Assembly (NCBI GenBank): GCA_009836625.1
Contig: VXVC01000002.1
Coordinates: 204,822-266,267, forward strand
Direction of reading: 5' to 3'
Length of the DNA: 61,446 nucleotides
Source: Holophagales bacterium
Lineage (GTDB): Bacteria > Acidobacteriota > Thermoanaerobaculia > Multivoradales > Multivoraceae
Shown: piece after piece, positions 24,429-33,241 of the stretch
Layout of the letters: each line of letters begins with the position of its first letter
Numbering within the stretch: the first letter of the stretch is position 1
Notes under the pieces: generated by a model
The model's input: only the letters and a program-made list of their open reading frames with translations
Databases searched by the model: none
What the model was told of the DNA's origin: nothing
Translations under genes and position numbers: made by a program

Positions 24429-26550
24429 CTACTCGTGGCCGGAGGCGGACCGGAGGGCCCAGATCGGAGCCCGGCCGGCGCGACTCGACGGTCCGGTCAA
24501 GTCGACCGGGTTCGCGAAGTACCCGTCCGACCAGAACCCGAGGGGCCTGCTGGCCGCGAAGATCCTGACTTGTCCGCATGCCCACGCCCGGATCGTCCGG
24601 ATCGATACCTCGGCCGCCGAGGCCATGGCCGGTGTGCGCGTGGTCCATGTGATCCAGGGCGAGGGCTCCGAGATCCAGTGGGCCGGCGACGAGGTCGCGG
24701 CCGTCGCCGCCGTCACCGAGGACGTGGCCCGGGACGCGCTGCGGGCGATTCAGGTCGACTACGAGGTCCTTCCGCACTTCGTCACGGAAGAGGACCGCGA
24801 TCAGGCTCCCGGCGCCAGGGAGGCTGGGGAGAGGGCGGAGGGCGATCCCGACGCCGCCTTCGCCACCGCTCACCGCACGGTGGAGCGGACGCTTGGCATG
24901 CCCCAGATGGCCCACATGTGCCTGGAGCCGCATGGCCAGGTCTGTTCCTGGGACGGCGACGAGCTGGAGGTTGACGCATCGACCCAGGCGGTTTCGACCC
25001 TGGCCGGGCAGTTCGCGACGGAACTCGGCGTGCCGGCGAGCCAGGTCCGGATCCGGACCGAGTACATGGGCGGCGGCTTCGGTTCGAAGTTCTCGCCCGA
25101 CCGCTGGGGCATCGTCGGCGCCGAGCTCGCGCGCAAGGCGGGCGCGCCGGTGAAGCTTTTCCTCGAGAGGGACCAGGAGGTGACGGTCGCGGGCAGCCGG
25201 CCGTCCGCCTTCGCCCGCATCCGGGCGGCGGCCGACGAGCAGGGCAAGCTCGTCGCCTGGGACTCGGACTCCTGGGGTTCGGGAGGCCTTCCGGGTACGG
25301 GCCAGACGCCGCTGCCGTACGTCTTCAGCAGGCTGCCGAACCGCCGCACTCGCCACACCTCCGTGCCGACGAACCTGGCCGGTTCCAGAGCCTGGCGGGC
25401 GCCCAACCATCCGCAGGCCTGCTTCCTGACGATGGCCGTCCTGGACGACCTGGCTGACGAACTGGGCCTCGACCCGATCGACTTTCTCGAGCGCAATCTG
25501 GACCTGACCGGCCGGCCGGACACCTACCGGGAGCAACTGACGATCGCCGCCGGGATGGCGTCCTGGAAGGAGCGCTGGCAGCCGCGCGGTCGCAGGCGCG
25601 AGAGCGCTGTTCAGCGTGGGCTCGGCGTCTCCGTTCACACCTGGGGCGGGCGCGGCCACTCGAGTAACTGCGACGTGACGGTGCATCCGGACGGCGCGGT
25701 CGAAGCCCGCATCGGCAGCCAGGACATCGGAACCGGGACCCGCACGATCGTGGCCCAGGTGCTCGCCGAGACGTTCGGCCTCGAGCTCCACCAGGTGCGG
25801 GTGTCCCTGGGCGACAACGTGTACCCGCAGTCGGGTCCCTCCGGCGGCAGCTCGACGGTCGGCGGAGTCACCGCCTCGACCCGGCGGGCCGCGCAGGACG
25901 CCCTGCGCGAGGTGCTCGTCCACGTGGCGCCGCGACTCGAGGCCGAGCCGGAGCAACTGGTCGCCGAGGGAGGCCGGGTGTTCGTGGACGGCGATTCCTC
26001 CCGCGGGATCCCCTGGCCCGAGGCGGCCGCTCAGATCGGCGGCGCGCCGATCAGCGTCCAGGGCCGGAATCCCGGCCCGGGCCGGCTGATATCCAGCGGC
26101 GTGGGCGGCGTGCAGATCGCCGAAGTCGAGGTCGACACGGAGACCGGTGTCGTGCACGTCGAGCGGATGATCGCGGTCCAGGATTGCGGCCTGATCATCA
26201 ATCGCCGGCTGGCTGAGAGCCAGGTCTACGGCGGCCTGATCATGGGCGTCGGCTACGCGCTCTACGAGGAGTGGATTCCGGATCCGGTGAGCGGCAGGCT
26301 GCTGAACGCGGACATGGAGTTCTACAAGCTCGCCGGCCTTGTCGATGTGGGGTCGCTCGAGGTCCACATGATGACCGGCCCGGGCTACGACGAGCGCGGC
26401 GTCATCGGCCTGGGCGAACCGCCGGTCATCTCGCCCGGCGCCGCCATCAGCAACGCGGTGGCGAACGCGATCGGCGTCCGGGTGCCCTACCTGCCGTTGA
26501 CGCCCGACCGGGTGCTGGATGCGCTGGCCGGCCGCGGAGGGCCCGCCTGA
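24421..26550 (+). CDS. Molybdenum hydroxylase large (molybdopterin-binding) subunit
   Basis: Catalytic subunit of a xanthine oxidase/aldehyde oxidoreductase-type enzyme. 709 residues, GTG start. Recognisable parts: ARLDGPVKSTGFAKYPSD at the N-terminus, EYMGGGFGSKF (molybdopterin contact), GSRAWRAPNHPQACF, GSQDIGTGTRTIVAQVLAE and GPSGGSSTVGGVT. The catalytic Glu is E666 in VIGLGEPPVIS. No signal peptide, so it should be exported by piggyback on the Tat-tagged small subunit. Substrate is not deducible; aldehydes or N-heterocycles are family options. Its stop overlaps the next start (TGATG). Confidence 0.93.
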   Translation: MADYSWPEADRRAQIGARPARLDGPVKSTGFAKYPSDQNPRGLLAAKILTCPHAHARIVRIDTSAAEAMAGVRVVHVIQGEGSEIQWAGDEVAAVAAVTEDVARDALRAIQVDYEVLPHFVTEEDRDQAPGAREAGERAEGDPDAAFATAHRTVERTLGMPQMAHMCLEPHGQVCSWDGDELEVDASTQAVSTLAGQFATELGVPASQVRIRTEYMGGGFGSKFSPDRWGIVGAELARKAGAPVKLFLERDQEVTVAGSRPSAFARIRAAADEQGKLVAWDSDSWGSGGLPGTGQTPLPYVFSRLPNRRTRHTSVPTNLAGSRAWRAPNHPQACFLTMAVLDDLADELGLDPIDFLERNLDLTGRPDTYREQLTIAAGMASWKERWQPRGRRRESAVQRGLGVSVHTWGGRGHSSNCDVTVHPDGAVEARIGSQDIGTGTRTIVAQVLAETFGLELHQVRVSLGDNVYPQSGPSGGSSTVGGVTASTRRAAQDALREVLVHVAPRLEAEPEQLVAEGGRVFVDGDSSRGIPWPEAAAQIGGAPISVQGRNPGPGRLISSGVGGVQIAEVEVDTETGVVHVERMIAVQDCGLIINRRLAESQVYGGLIMGVGYALYEEWIPDPVSGRLLNADMEFYKLAGLVDVGSLEVHMMTGPGYDERGVIGLGEPPVISPGAAISNAVANAIGVRVPYLPLTPDRVLDALAGRGGPA

Positions 26551-27524
26551 TGCGTCCGTTCGGCTACGCGGCGCCGGCGACCGTCGAACAGGCGGTTGGC
26601 CTGCTGGCGGCGGAGGGCAGCGAGGCGCTGGCCGGTGGCACGGATCTTCTGAGTCTGCTCAAGGACGATGTCGAACGGGTCGACCGCCTGGTCGCGCTTC
26701 GCGGCGTGGCGGGTCTATCGGGGATCGAGCTCGACGGCGGCATGCTCCGCATCGGCGCCATGACGACCCTGCAGGAACTGCGGGACCACGACGGCGCGAT
26801 CGCGGCCCTGCCCGCGCTGGCGGTCGCGATCGACGGTGTCGCCAGCCCGCAGTTGCGGGAGATGGGCACGGTCGGCGGCGATCTGCTCCAGCGGCCCCGG
26901 TGCTGGTACTACCGCCGGGGCTTCGGCCTGCTGGCGCTGACCGAGGACGGCCGCTCGATGGTCGCCGAGGGAGACAATCGCTACCACGCGATCTTCCCCA
27001 TAGGGCAAGCCCGCTTCGTCAACCCGTCCAGCCTGGCGCCGCTGCTGGTCGCGCTCGGGGCGGAAGCGGTCGTTCACGGGCCCGCCGGCGAGCGCCGGCT
27101 GCCGGTCGAGGCGCTGTACCAGGCACCCCAAACCGCCGGAGAGCGCGAGAACACGCTGGCGCCGGGCGAGCTCCTCGCCGGCGTCGAAGCGAACGTCGAC
27201 GCATCCCGGTCGGCCGTGTACGAAATCCGCCAGCGCCGCTCGCTGGACTGGCCGCTGATGGCGGCCGCGGTGACGCTCACCGGCTCGGGATCGCGGGCGG
27301 AGCGTGCGCGCATCGTGCTCGGTCATGCGGCTCCGACGCCGCATGTGGCGGCAGCGGCGGGTGACCTTCTGTCCGGGCAGGAACTGACGCCGGAGACGGT
27401 CGCGGCGGCCGCGGATGCGGCGGTGGAAGACGCCCGGCCGTTGAGCGGCAACCGATACAAGGTCCAGCTTGCCCGGACCGCGGTGCGGCGAGCGCTCGGC
27501 CAGGCCGCCGGGATGGAGATCTGA
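26550..27524 (+). CDS. Molybdenum hydroxylase FAD subunit with degenerate 4Fe-4S loop
   Basis: FAD-binding subunit passing electrons from the iron-sulfur subunit to an acceptor. 324 residues. FAD motifs: ALAGGTDLLSLLKDD (27-41), LRIGAMTTLQEL, and MGTVGGDLLQRPRCW. The sequence after it, with GDNRYHAIF, matches the PaoB/HcrB-type insert that binds an extra 4Fe-4S cluster through four cysteines, but only Cys118 remains and it is the only cysteine in the whole protein. So the insert is kept and the cluster is probably lost. It has no signal of its own and starts in the large-subunit stop. Confidence 0.9.
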   Translation: MRPFGYAAPATVEQAVGLLAAEGSEALAGGTDLLSLLKDDVERVDRLVALRGVAGLSGIELDGGMLRIGAMTTLQELRDHDGAIAALPALAVAIDGVASPQLREMGTVGGDLLQRPRCWYYRRGFGLLALTEDGRSMVAEGDNRYHAIFPIGQARFVNPSSLAPLLVALGAEAVVHGPAGERRLPVEALYQAPQTAGERENTLAPGELLAGVEANVDASRSAVYEIRQRRSLDWPLMAAAVTLTGSGSRAERARIVLGHAAPTPHVAAAAGDLLSGQELTPETVAAAADAAVEDARPLSGNRYKVQLARTAVRRALGQAAGMEI

Positions 27525-27528
27525 AGCG

Positions 27529-27804
27529 ATGGCCGACCGACTCCCTGCTCCTCAGGCTCCGCAACTCTGCCGGCGGCTGCGCTGGAAGACGATGTTCATG
27601 GCCCTGGCGCCGGTGGAGCCGGGCGCGGACGTCGATCCCCAGCACGAGATCGACGACGGCTTCGTCTGGTGTACGCACAGCATGAACTGTCTCGGGCCCG
27701 ACGGCGCGGTGGCCTCCCGCGAGGACTGCCGGGAAGGTCGCGGTTGCTTCGAGAGCTACAGCCCAAATCCCCGAAACCCGGCCCACGGAGACCTGCCGAC
27801 ATGA
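27529..27804 (+). CDS. Small Cys-rich protein next to the molybdenum hydroxylase
   Basis: Not recognised. 91 residues, ATG 5 nt after the FAD-subunit stop. Cysteines at 48, 54, 67 and 73 make a symmetric CX5C-X12-CX5C pattern (VWCTHSMNC and EDCREGRGC), with a fifth at 14. That suggests a metal or iron-sulfur site, or two disulfides if exported; there is no signal peptide. It overlaps the next gene (ATGA), so it belongs to the hydroxylase operon. A role as extra electron carrier or assembly protein is inference from place and cysteines only. Confidence 0.7.
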   Translation: MADRLPAPQAPQLCRRLRWKTMFMALAPVEPGADVDPQHEIDDGFVWCTHSMNCLGPDGAVASREDCREGRGCFESYSPNPRNPAHGDLPT

Positions 27805-28475
27805 GATTCACTTCACGGGTTGGTCAGCGCCTGCTCATCCCCGCCCTGTTCTTGGTCGTCCTGCCCTCCGCCGTCAGCGCGGCCGGGGTTGCCGGCACCT
27901 ATCTCGAAGCCCGGACTGCTGACGTCTACACCGGTCCCTGTTTCGCCAACTCCGAGGTCGGGCTGGTCGGCAACGAAGCGATCATGGCCTGGCGGGTCGA
28001 AGCGGGCGGCTGGGACGGCGTCGAACTTTCGGGCCTCTCGGTGCTGGCGGTCGTCCGCTCCGATGCGACTCTGGGCGACCCGTACGCCGAATCTCGAACC
28101 ACGGAATCCGTGCTGATCGTGGATGCGGCGGCGGACCGGTCGCAGCGTTCGGCGCTCGAAGGACTCGCGCGCGGCATGGGGGGAGTTCTCCTTTCGGATG
28201 TGGCTCGCGTCGAGGCGGCGGACGTCACGTTCGATCTGCGACCGAACGGGGCTGCTTCGGTCACGGCGGGCGACCTGGCCGCGGTGAGGACGCGGCCGCT
28301 CGATCACCGGGACCACCTCTGCGGCAACGAGACGGTCTTCTATCCGCCCCTGGCCCCGACGGACGGGGCGGTTCCCGGCGTCGCCATCGAGCACACGTGG
28401 GAAGGTCCGGGTCTGGGCGCCACCTGGAAGAGCCCAGGCAAGCGGAGCACCTTCGTGGGTCGGTTCAGCCGCTAG
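27801..28475 (+). CDS. Exported DUF1326 protein
   Basis: 224 residues. Signal peptide at about 1-28 (QRLLIPALFLVVLPSAVSA). The mature part begins GVAGTYLEARTADVYTGPCF, followed by NEAIMAWRVEAGGWDGVELS, as in DUF1326 proteins, a family without known function. Two mature cysteines (YTGPCFANSE and DHLCGNE) could form a disulfide. Its ATG overlaps the stop of the Cys-rich gene, so it is the fifth gene of the molybdenum hydroxylase operon and shares its periplasmic location. Confidence 0.8.
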   Translation: MRFTSRVGQRLLIPALFLVVLPSAVSAAGVAGTYLEARTADVYTGPCFANSEVGLVGNEAIMAWRVEAGGWDGVELSGLSVLAVVRSDATLGDPYAESRTTESVLIVDAAADRSQRSALEGLARGMGGVLLSDVARVEAADVTFDLRPNGAASVTAGDLAAVRTRPLDHRDHLCGNETVFYPPLAPTDGAVPGVAIEHTWEGPGLGATWKSPGKRSTFVGRFSR

Positions 28476-28510
28476 CACCAAGAGCCGCCGCCGCGCCTGG
28501 CGTCCCACTG

Positions 28511-28858
28511 ATGATCATCAACAAGCAGCAGATCGGCGACTCCAGCCTGCTGGCGGTAGAGGGCGTGATCAAGCTCGGAGAGAGCGCGCGGTTCCTTGCC
28601 GACGCCTTGAAGCGGAGCCTGGCGGAAGGCGACGGTCATGTCCTGCTCGACCTCTCCGACGTGAACTACATGGACTCGACCGGCATCGGCGAACTCGTCG
28701 GGTACCTGGTCAGGCTCCGCGCGGAGGAACGGAAGCTCATCCTGGTCCGGCCTTCGGAACGGATCGTCCAGTTGCTGACCGTGGCCGGCGTCGCGTCCCT
28801 GTTCCCGACCTACGACACGGTGGAGGATGCCCTCGCGGCGGAGGCCGGCGGGACCTGA
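28511..28858 (+). CDS. STAS-domain anti-sigma factor antagonist-like protein
   Basis: 115 residues, a single STAS domain. The phospho-acceptor site is Ser in YMDSTGIGELVGYLV, as in SpoIIAA/RsbV. Expected role: binding an anti-sigma factor or kinase in a partner switch, with phosphorylation of that Ser turning it off. No cognate kinase, phosphatase or sigma factor is near, so the circuit cannot be named. 35 nt separate it from the DUF1326 gene and there is no Shine-Dalgarno; it may be the last gene of that operon. Confidence 0.88.
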   Translation: MIINKQQIGDSSLLAVEGVIKLGESARFLADALKRSLAEGDGHVLLDLSDVNYMDSTGIGELVGYLVRLRAEERKLILVRPSERIVQLLTVAGVASLFPTYDTVEDALAAEAGGT

Positions 28859-28934
28859 ACGGACGCGGGGGCGCCCGTGCCGGCGCTCATGGCGGCCTGA
28901 AGCCGGCGTCCTCCGCCCGCGGCGTACGGGGGAA

Positions 28935-29402
28935 TCAGCCTGCGGGCGGATCGAGGACGAAGGGCTCCGGCAGCAGCTCGTGCAACGTGAACCGGTTCCA
29001 GTTCGGTGCGTCATGGGCGCCGGCGGTGACCGCCACGACGGGAAGGTCGCAACTGAACTCGGCCAGGGCGTCCCGGCACTGCCCGCAGGGCGTGCTCGGC
29101 GGCACGGCGCCGGTGGCGAGCGCCATGGCGACGAAGGTGCGCTGACCGTCGACTACGGCCGCCGAAAGCGCGCCGCGCTCGGCGCACAGGGTGAGACCCA
29201 GCACCCGATTCTCCACGTTGCAGCCGGTGTAGATCCGGCCGTTCGCGGCCAGCAGCGCGGCGCCGACCCGGAAGTCGCTGTACGGCGCGTAGGCCTGTTC
29301 CCGGCAACGGACGGCGGCGTCGACCAGAGCTTCCCAGTCGATGCCCTCCCACGTGGCGCTGTGATCCGGCGTCGGCAGGTGGAAGACGCGCTCCGCGCTC
29401 AT
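28935..29402 (-). CDS. cdd: Cytidine deaminase
   Basis: Zinc enzyme converting cytidine/deoxycytidine to uridine/deoxyuridine in pyrimidine salvage. 155 residues. Catalytic motif CAERGAL (Cys ligand and Glu general acid/base) and the PCGQCRDAL pair of zinc cysteines; substrate-binding [14 protein letters not shown] and [10 protein letters not shown]. Short homotetrameric type. On the minus strand TAAGGT (29410-29415) lies 7 nt before the ATG, so a leaderless start is likely; a longer N-terminal reading would run into this promoter. Confidence 0.95.
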   Translation of the reverse strand: MSAERVFHLPTPDHSATWEGIDWEALVDAAVRCREQAYAPYSDFRVGAALLAANGRIYTGCNVENRVLGLTLCAERGALSAAVVDGQRTFVAMALATGAVPPSTPCGQCRDALAEFSCDLPVVAVTAGAHDAPNWNRFTLHELLPEPFVLDPPAG

Positions 29403-29459
29403 TGACGGGACCTTAGCAGTCCGTCGCGCCACCCGGCTCGGAGTTCGGGCGGGCAACGT

Positions 29460-29465
29460 GATACT
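29460..29465 (+). promoter_or_regulatory. -10-like box before icd
   Basis: GATACT, preceded by GT (extended -10 style GTGATACT), lies 10 nt before the GTG at 29476; no Shine-Dalgarno follows. It supports the 29476 start over an in-frame GTG at 29458 that lies inside this box. Confidence 0.45.
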
Positions 29466-29475
29466 CTGCGCCGCC

Positions 29476-30720
<1,245 letters not shown>

Positions 30721-30733
30721 AGAGCCCGCGCCC

Positions 30734-31924
30734 GTGAAGATCCACGAGTTTCAGGCCAAGGGGATACTGCGCCGGTTCGGGGCTGCCGTGCCCCAGGGCA
30801 AGGTCATCGACGATGCCGCTCAGGCGGCGCGGATCTGTGAGGACTTCGGTGGCCGCTGCGTGGTGAAGGCGCAGATCCACGCCGGCGGTCGCGGCAAGGG
30901 CGGCGGCGTCAGGGTGGCGTCGAACCCGGACGAAGCGGTGCGGTTGGCCGACGAGATTCTGGGCATGCAACTGGTGACCCATCAGACCGGCCCCGAAGGT
31001 CAGCGGGTGCGCCAGGTTCTGATCGAGGAAGCGCTCGAGATCGACCAGGAGCTCTACCTGGGCGTGACCCTCGACCGCGCCGCCGAGCGCCCGCTCCTGA
31101 TGGCGTCGCGCTCGGGCGGCATGGACATCGAGGAAGTGGCCCAGTCGGATCCCGACGCGATCCTGCGTGAGTTGATCGATCCGCTTCTCGGCGTGTTGCC
31201 GTTCCAGTGCCGGCGGATCGCCTCGGGGCTCGGATTCGAGGGCGGCACGGCTCGCCAGATTCAGTCGATCGTCGCCAGCGTCGTCGCGGCCTACCTGGAG
31301 ACCGACGCTTCCTTGGTCGAGATCAACCCGCTGATGGTGGACTCGAAGGGCGACGTCTACGCCCTCGACGCGAAGATGAACTTCGACGACAACGCGCTCT
31401 TCCGGCAGCGCGACGTCGTCGAGCTGCGGGACGTGCACGAAGAGAATCCACTCGAGGTCGAGGCCTCGGAACACGGCATCAGCTACATCAAGCTGGACGG
31501 CAGCATCGGGTGCATGGTCAACGGCGCCGGTCTGGCGATGGCGACGATGGACATCATCAAGCTCTACGGCGCCGAACCGGCCAACTTCCTCGATGTCGGT
31601 GGCTCGGCTTCCCAGGAGGCGGTGGCGAGCGCCTTTCGGATCATCCTCTCCGACCCGGCGGTCGAGGCGGTGCTGATCAACATCTTCGGCGGCATCGCGC
31701 GCACCGACCGCATCGCCCGCGGTGTGGTCGCGGCGATCGACGAGCTGGCGGCCGACGGCACGCCGGTTGGGGTGCCGGTGGTGGTCCGGCTCGAGGGAAC
31801 GAACGTCGAGGAGGGCCGCGAGGTGCTCGAGCGGGCGGACTTCGACTTCCTCGTCGCCGACGGCATGGCGAGCGCCGCGGAGAGCGCGGTCGAGGCCCTC
31901 AAGAACAGGATCGCGGGAAGCTGA
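30734..31924 (+). CDS. sucC: Succinyl-CoA synthetase beta subunit
   Basis: Nucleotide-binding subunit of the enzyme that makes succinate and ATP/GTP from succinyl-CoA. 396 residues, GTG start 13 nt after icd. ATP-grasp N-terminus [20 protein letters not shown], then [17 protein letters not shown]; metal ligands in [20 protein letters not shown]-terminal [17 protein letters not shown] and [14 protein letters not shown]. Co-transcribed with sucD, 4 nt away. Confidence 0.97.
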   Translation: MKIHEFQAKGILRRFGAAVPQGKVIDDAAQAARICEDFGGRCVVKAQIHAGGRGKGGGVRVASNPDEAVRLADEILGMQLVTHQTGPEGQRVRQVLIEEALEIDQELYLGVTLDRAAERPLLMASRSGGMDIEEVAQSDPDAILRELIDPLLGVLPFQCRRIASGLGFEGGTARQIQSIVASVVAAYLETDASLVEINPLMVDSKGDVYALDAKMNFDDNALFRQRDVVELRDVHEENPLEVEASEHGISYIKLDGSIGCMVNGAGLAMATMDIIKLYGAEPANFLDVGGSASQEAVASAFRIILSDPAVEAVLINIFGGIARTDRIARGVVAAIDELAADGTPVGVPVVVRLEGTNVEEGREVLERADFDFLVADGMASAAESAVEALKNRIAGS

Positions 31925-31928
31925 ACCG

Positions 31929-32798
31929 ATGTCGATTCTCGTTGGCGAAAGCACGCGCCTGATCGTCCAGGGCATCACCGGCAGGGAAGGACTGTTCCAC
32001 GCGATGGGCTGCCGGGAGTACGGCACCGACGTGGTCGGCGGCGTGACACCCGGCAAGGGCGGGTCGACGGTCGAGGGCTTTCCGGTCTGGAACTCGGTCG
32101 AACGGGCGCGGCGGGAGACCGGCTGCAATGCGACGTTGATCTTCGTGCCGCCGCCGTTTGCCGCCGACGCGATCATGGAGGCGGCCGACGCCGGCGTCGA
32201 GCTGATCGTGTGCATCACCGAGGGCATTCCGGTTCAGGACATGGTCCGGGTCAAGGCCTTCCTCCGGGGCCGGAACAGCCGTCTGCTGGGGCCGAACTGC
32301 CCGGGCCTGATCACACCGGGCCAGGCGAAGGTCGGCATCATGCCCGGCCACATCCACGCGCCGGGCAACGTCGGCGTGATCAGCCGGAGCGGCACGCTGA
32401 CCTACGAGGCCGTTTGGCAGCTCACGAACGAAGGGCTCGGCCAGACGACCTGCGTCGGCATCGGCGGCGATCCGGTCAACGGCACGAGCTTCATCGACGT
32501 GCTGGAGTTGTTCGCCGGGGACGAGGCGACGGAAGCCGTGGTTCTGATCGGCGAGATCGGCGGTACGGCGGAAGAGGAGGCGGCGACCTGGATCGGCGAG
32601 CACCTCGACATTCCCGTCGTCGGCTTCATCGCCGGCGCCACCGCTCCGCCGGGTCGGCGGATGGGCCATGCCGGCGCTATCGTGGCGGGCGGCAAGGGCA
32701 CCGCGGCCGAGAAGAAGGCGGCGCTCGCCGCGGCCGGAGTCCTGGTCGTCGATTCGCCGGCCGAGATGGGCGCGCGGGTGTCCGCGGCCCTGGGATGA
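31929..32798 (+). CDS. sucD: Succinyl-CoA synthetase alpha subunit
   Basis: CoA-binding subunit carrying the phospho-histidine. 289 residues. [19 protein letters not shown] (CoA site), [13 protein letters not shown] segment [30 protein letters not shown] and the active-site His of [15 protein letters not shown]. The stop overlaps an ATG in the ndk leader (ATGATGA), coupling the two genes. Confidence 0.97.
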   Translation: MSILVGESTRLIVQGITGREGLFHAMGCREYGTDVVGGVTPGKGGSTVEGFPVWNSVERARRETGCNATLIFVPPPFAADAIMEAADAGVELIVCITEGIPVQDMVRVKAFLRGRNSRLLGPNCPGLITPGQAKVGIMPGHIHAPGNVGVISRSGTLTYEAVWQLTNEGLGQTTCVGIGGDPVNGTSFIDVLELFAGDEATEAVVLIGEIGGTAEEEAATWIGEHLDIPVVGFIAGATAPPGRRMGHAGAIVAGGKGTAAEKKAALAAAGVLVVDSPAEMGARVSAALG

Positions 32799-32821
32799 TG
32801 AGTGTGGGGGAGACAGGCGGG

Positions 32822-33241
32822 ATGGAAGAGACGCTGACCATCATCAAGCCGGACGCCGTCCGCGCCGGCAACACGGGCCGGATCATCGCCCACCTGGAGG
32901 ACGCCCGCTTCGAGATCCAGGCCATGCGCCGCATGCACCTTTCGCGCGCCCAGGCCGAGGCGTTCTACGCGGTGCATCGCGAGCGACCGTTCTACGCCGA
33001 CCTGGTCGCGTTCATGACCAGCGGTCCGGTGGTGGCGATCGCGCTGGCGCGCGAGAACGCGGTTGCTCATCTTCGCGACGTGATGGGCGCCACCGACTCG
33101 ACGCAGGCCGCCGAGGGGACGATCCGCAACCTCTACGGAACGAACATCCAGAACAACGCGATCCACGGCAGCGATTCGCCCGAGAACGCGGCGATAGAGC
33201 GCGCCTTCTTCTTTGCCGCCTGCGACCTGGTCGGCCGCTAG
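32822..33241 (+). CDS. ndk: Nucleoside diphosphate kinase
   Basis: Transfers the gamma phosphate between NTPs and NDPs through a phospho-histidine. 139 residues from ATG 32822, matching the family start METLTIIKPDAV-like sequence; ATGs at 32795 and 32798 are in frame and would add 8-9 residues. The catalytic His is in NNAIHGSDSPENA. Location after sucCD fits use of succinyl-CoA synthetase-made nucleotides. Its stop is shared on both strands with the next gene through CTAG (33238-33241). Confidence 0.97.
   Translation: MEETLTIIKPDAVRAGNTGRIIAHLEDARFEIQAMRRMHLSRAQAEAFYAVHRERPFYADLVAFMTSGPVVAIALARENAVAHLRDVMGATDSTQAAEGTIRNLYGTNIQNNAIHGSDSPENAAIERAFFFAACDLVGR

Noticed and set aside
24169..26367. 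A 732-codon open frame antisense to the molybdenum hydroxylase large subunit
   Set aside because: Shadow of a conserved gene; no start signal or motif.
28859..28934. Bidirectional terminator between the STAS gene and cdd
   Set aside because: GCCGGC repeats can pair but the stem is short, the loop long and there is no T-tract on either side.
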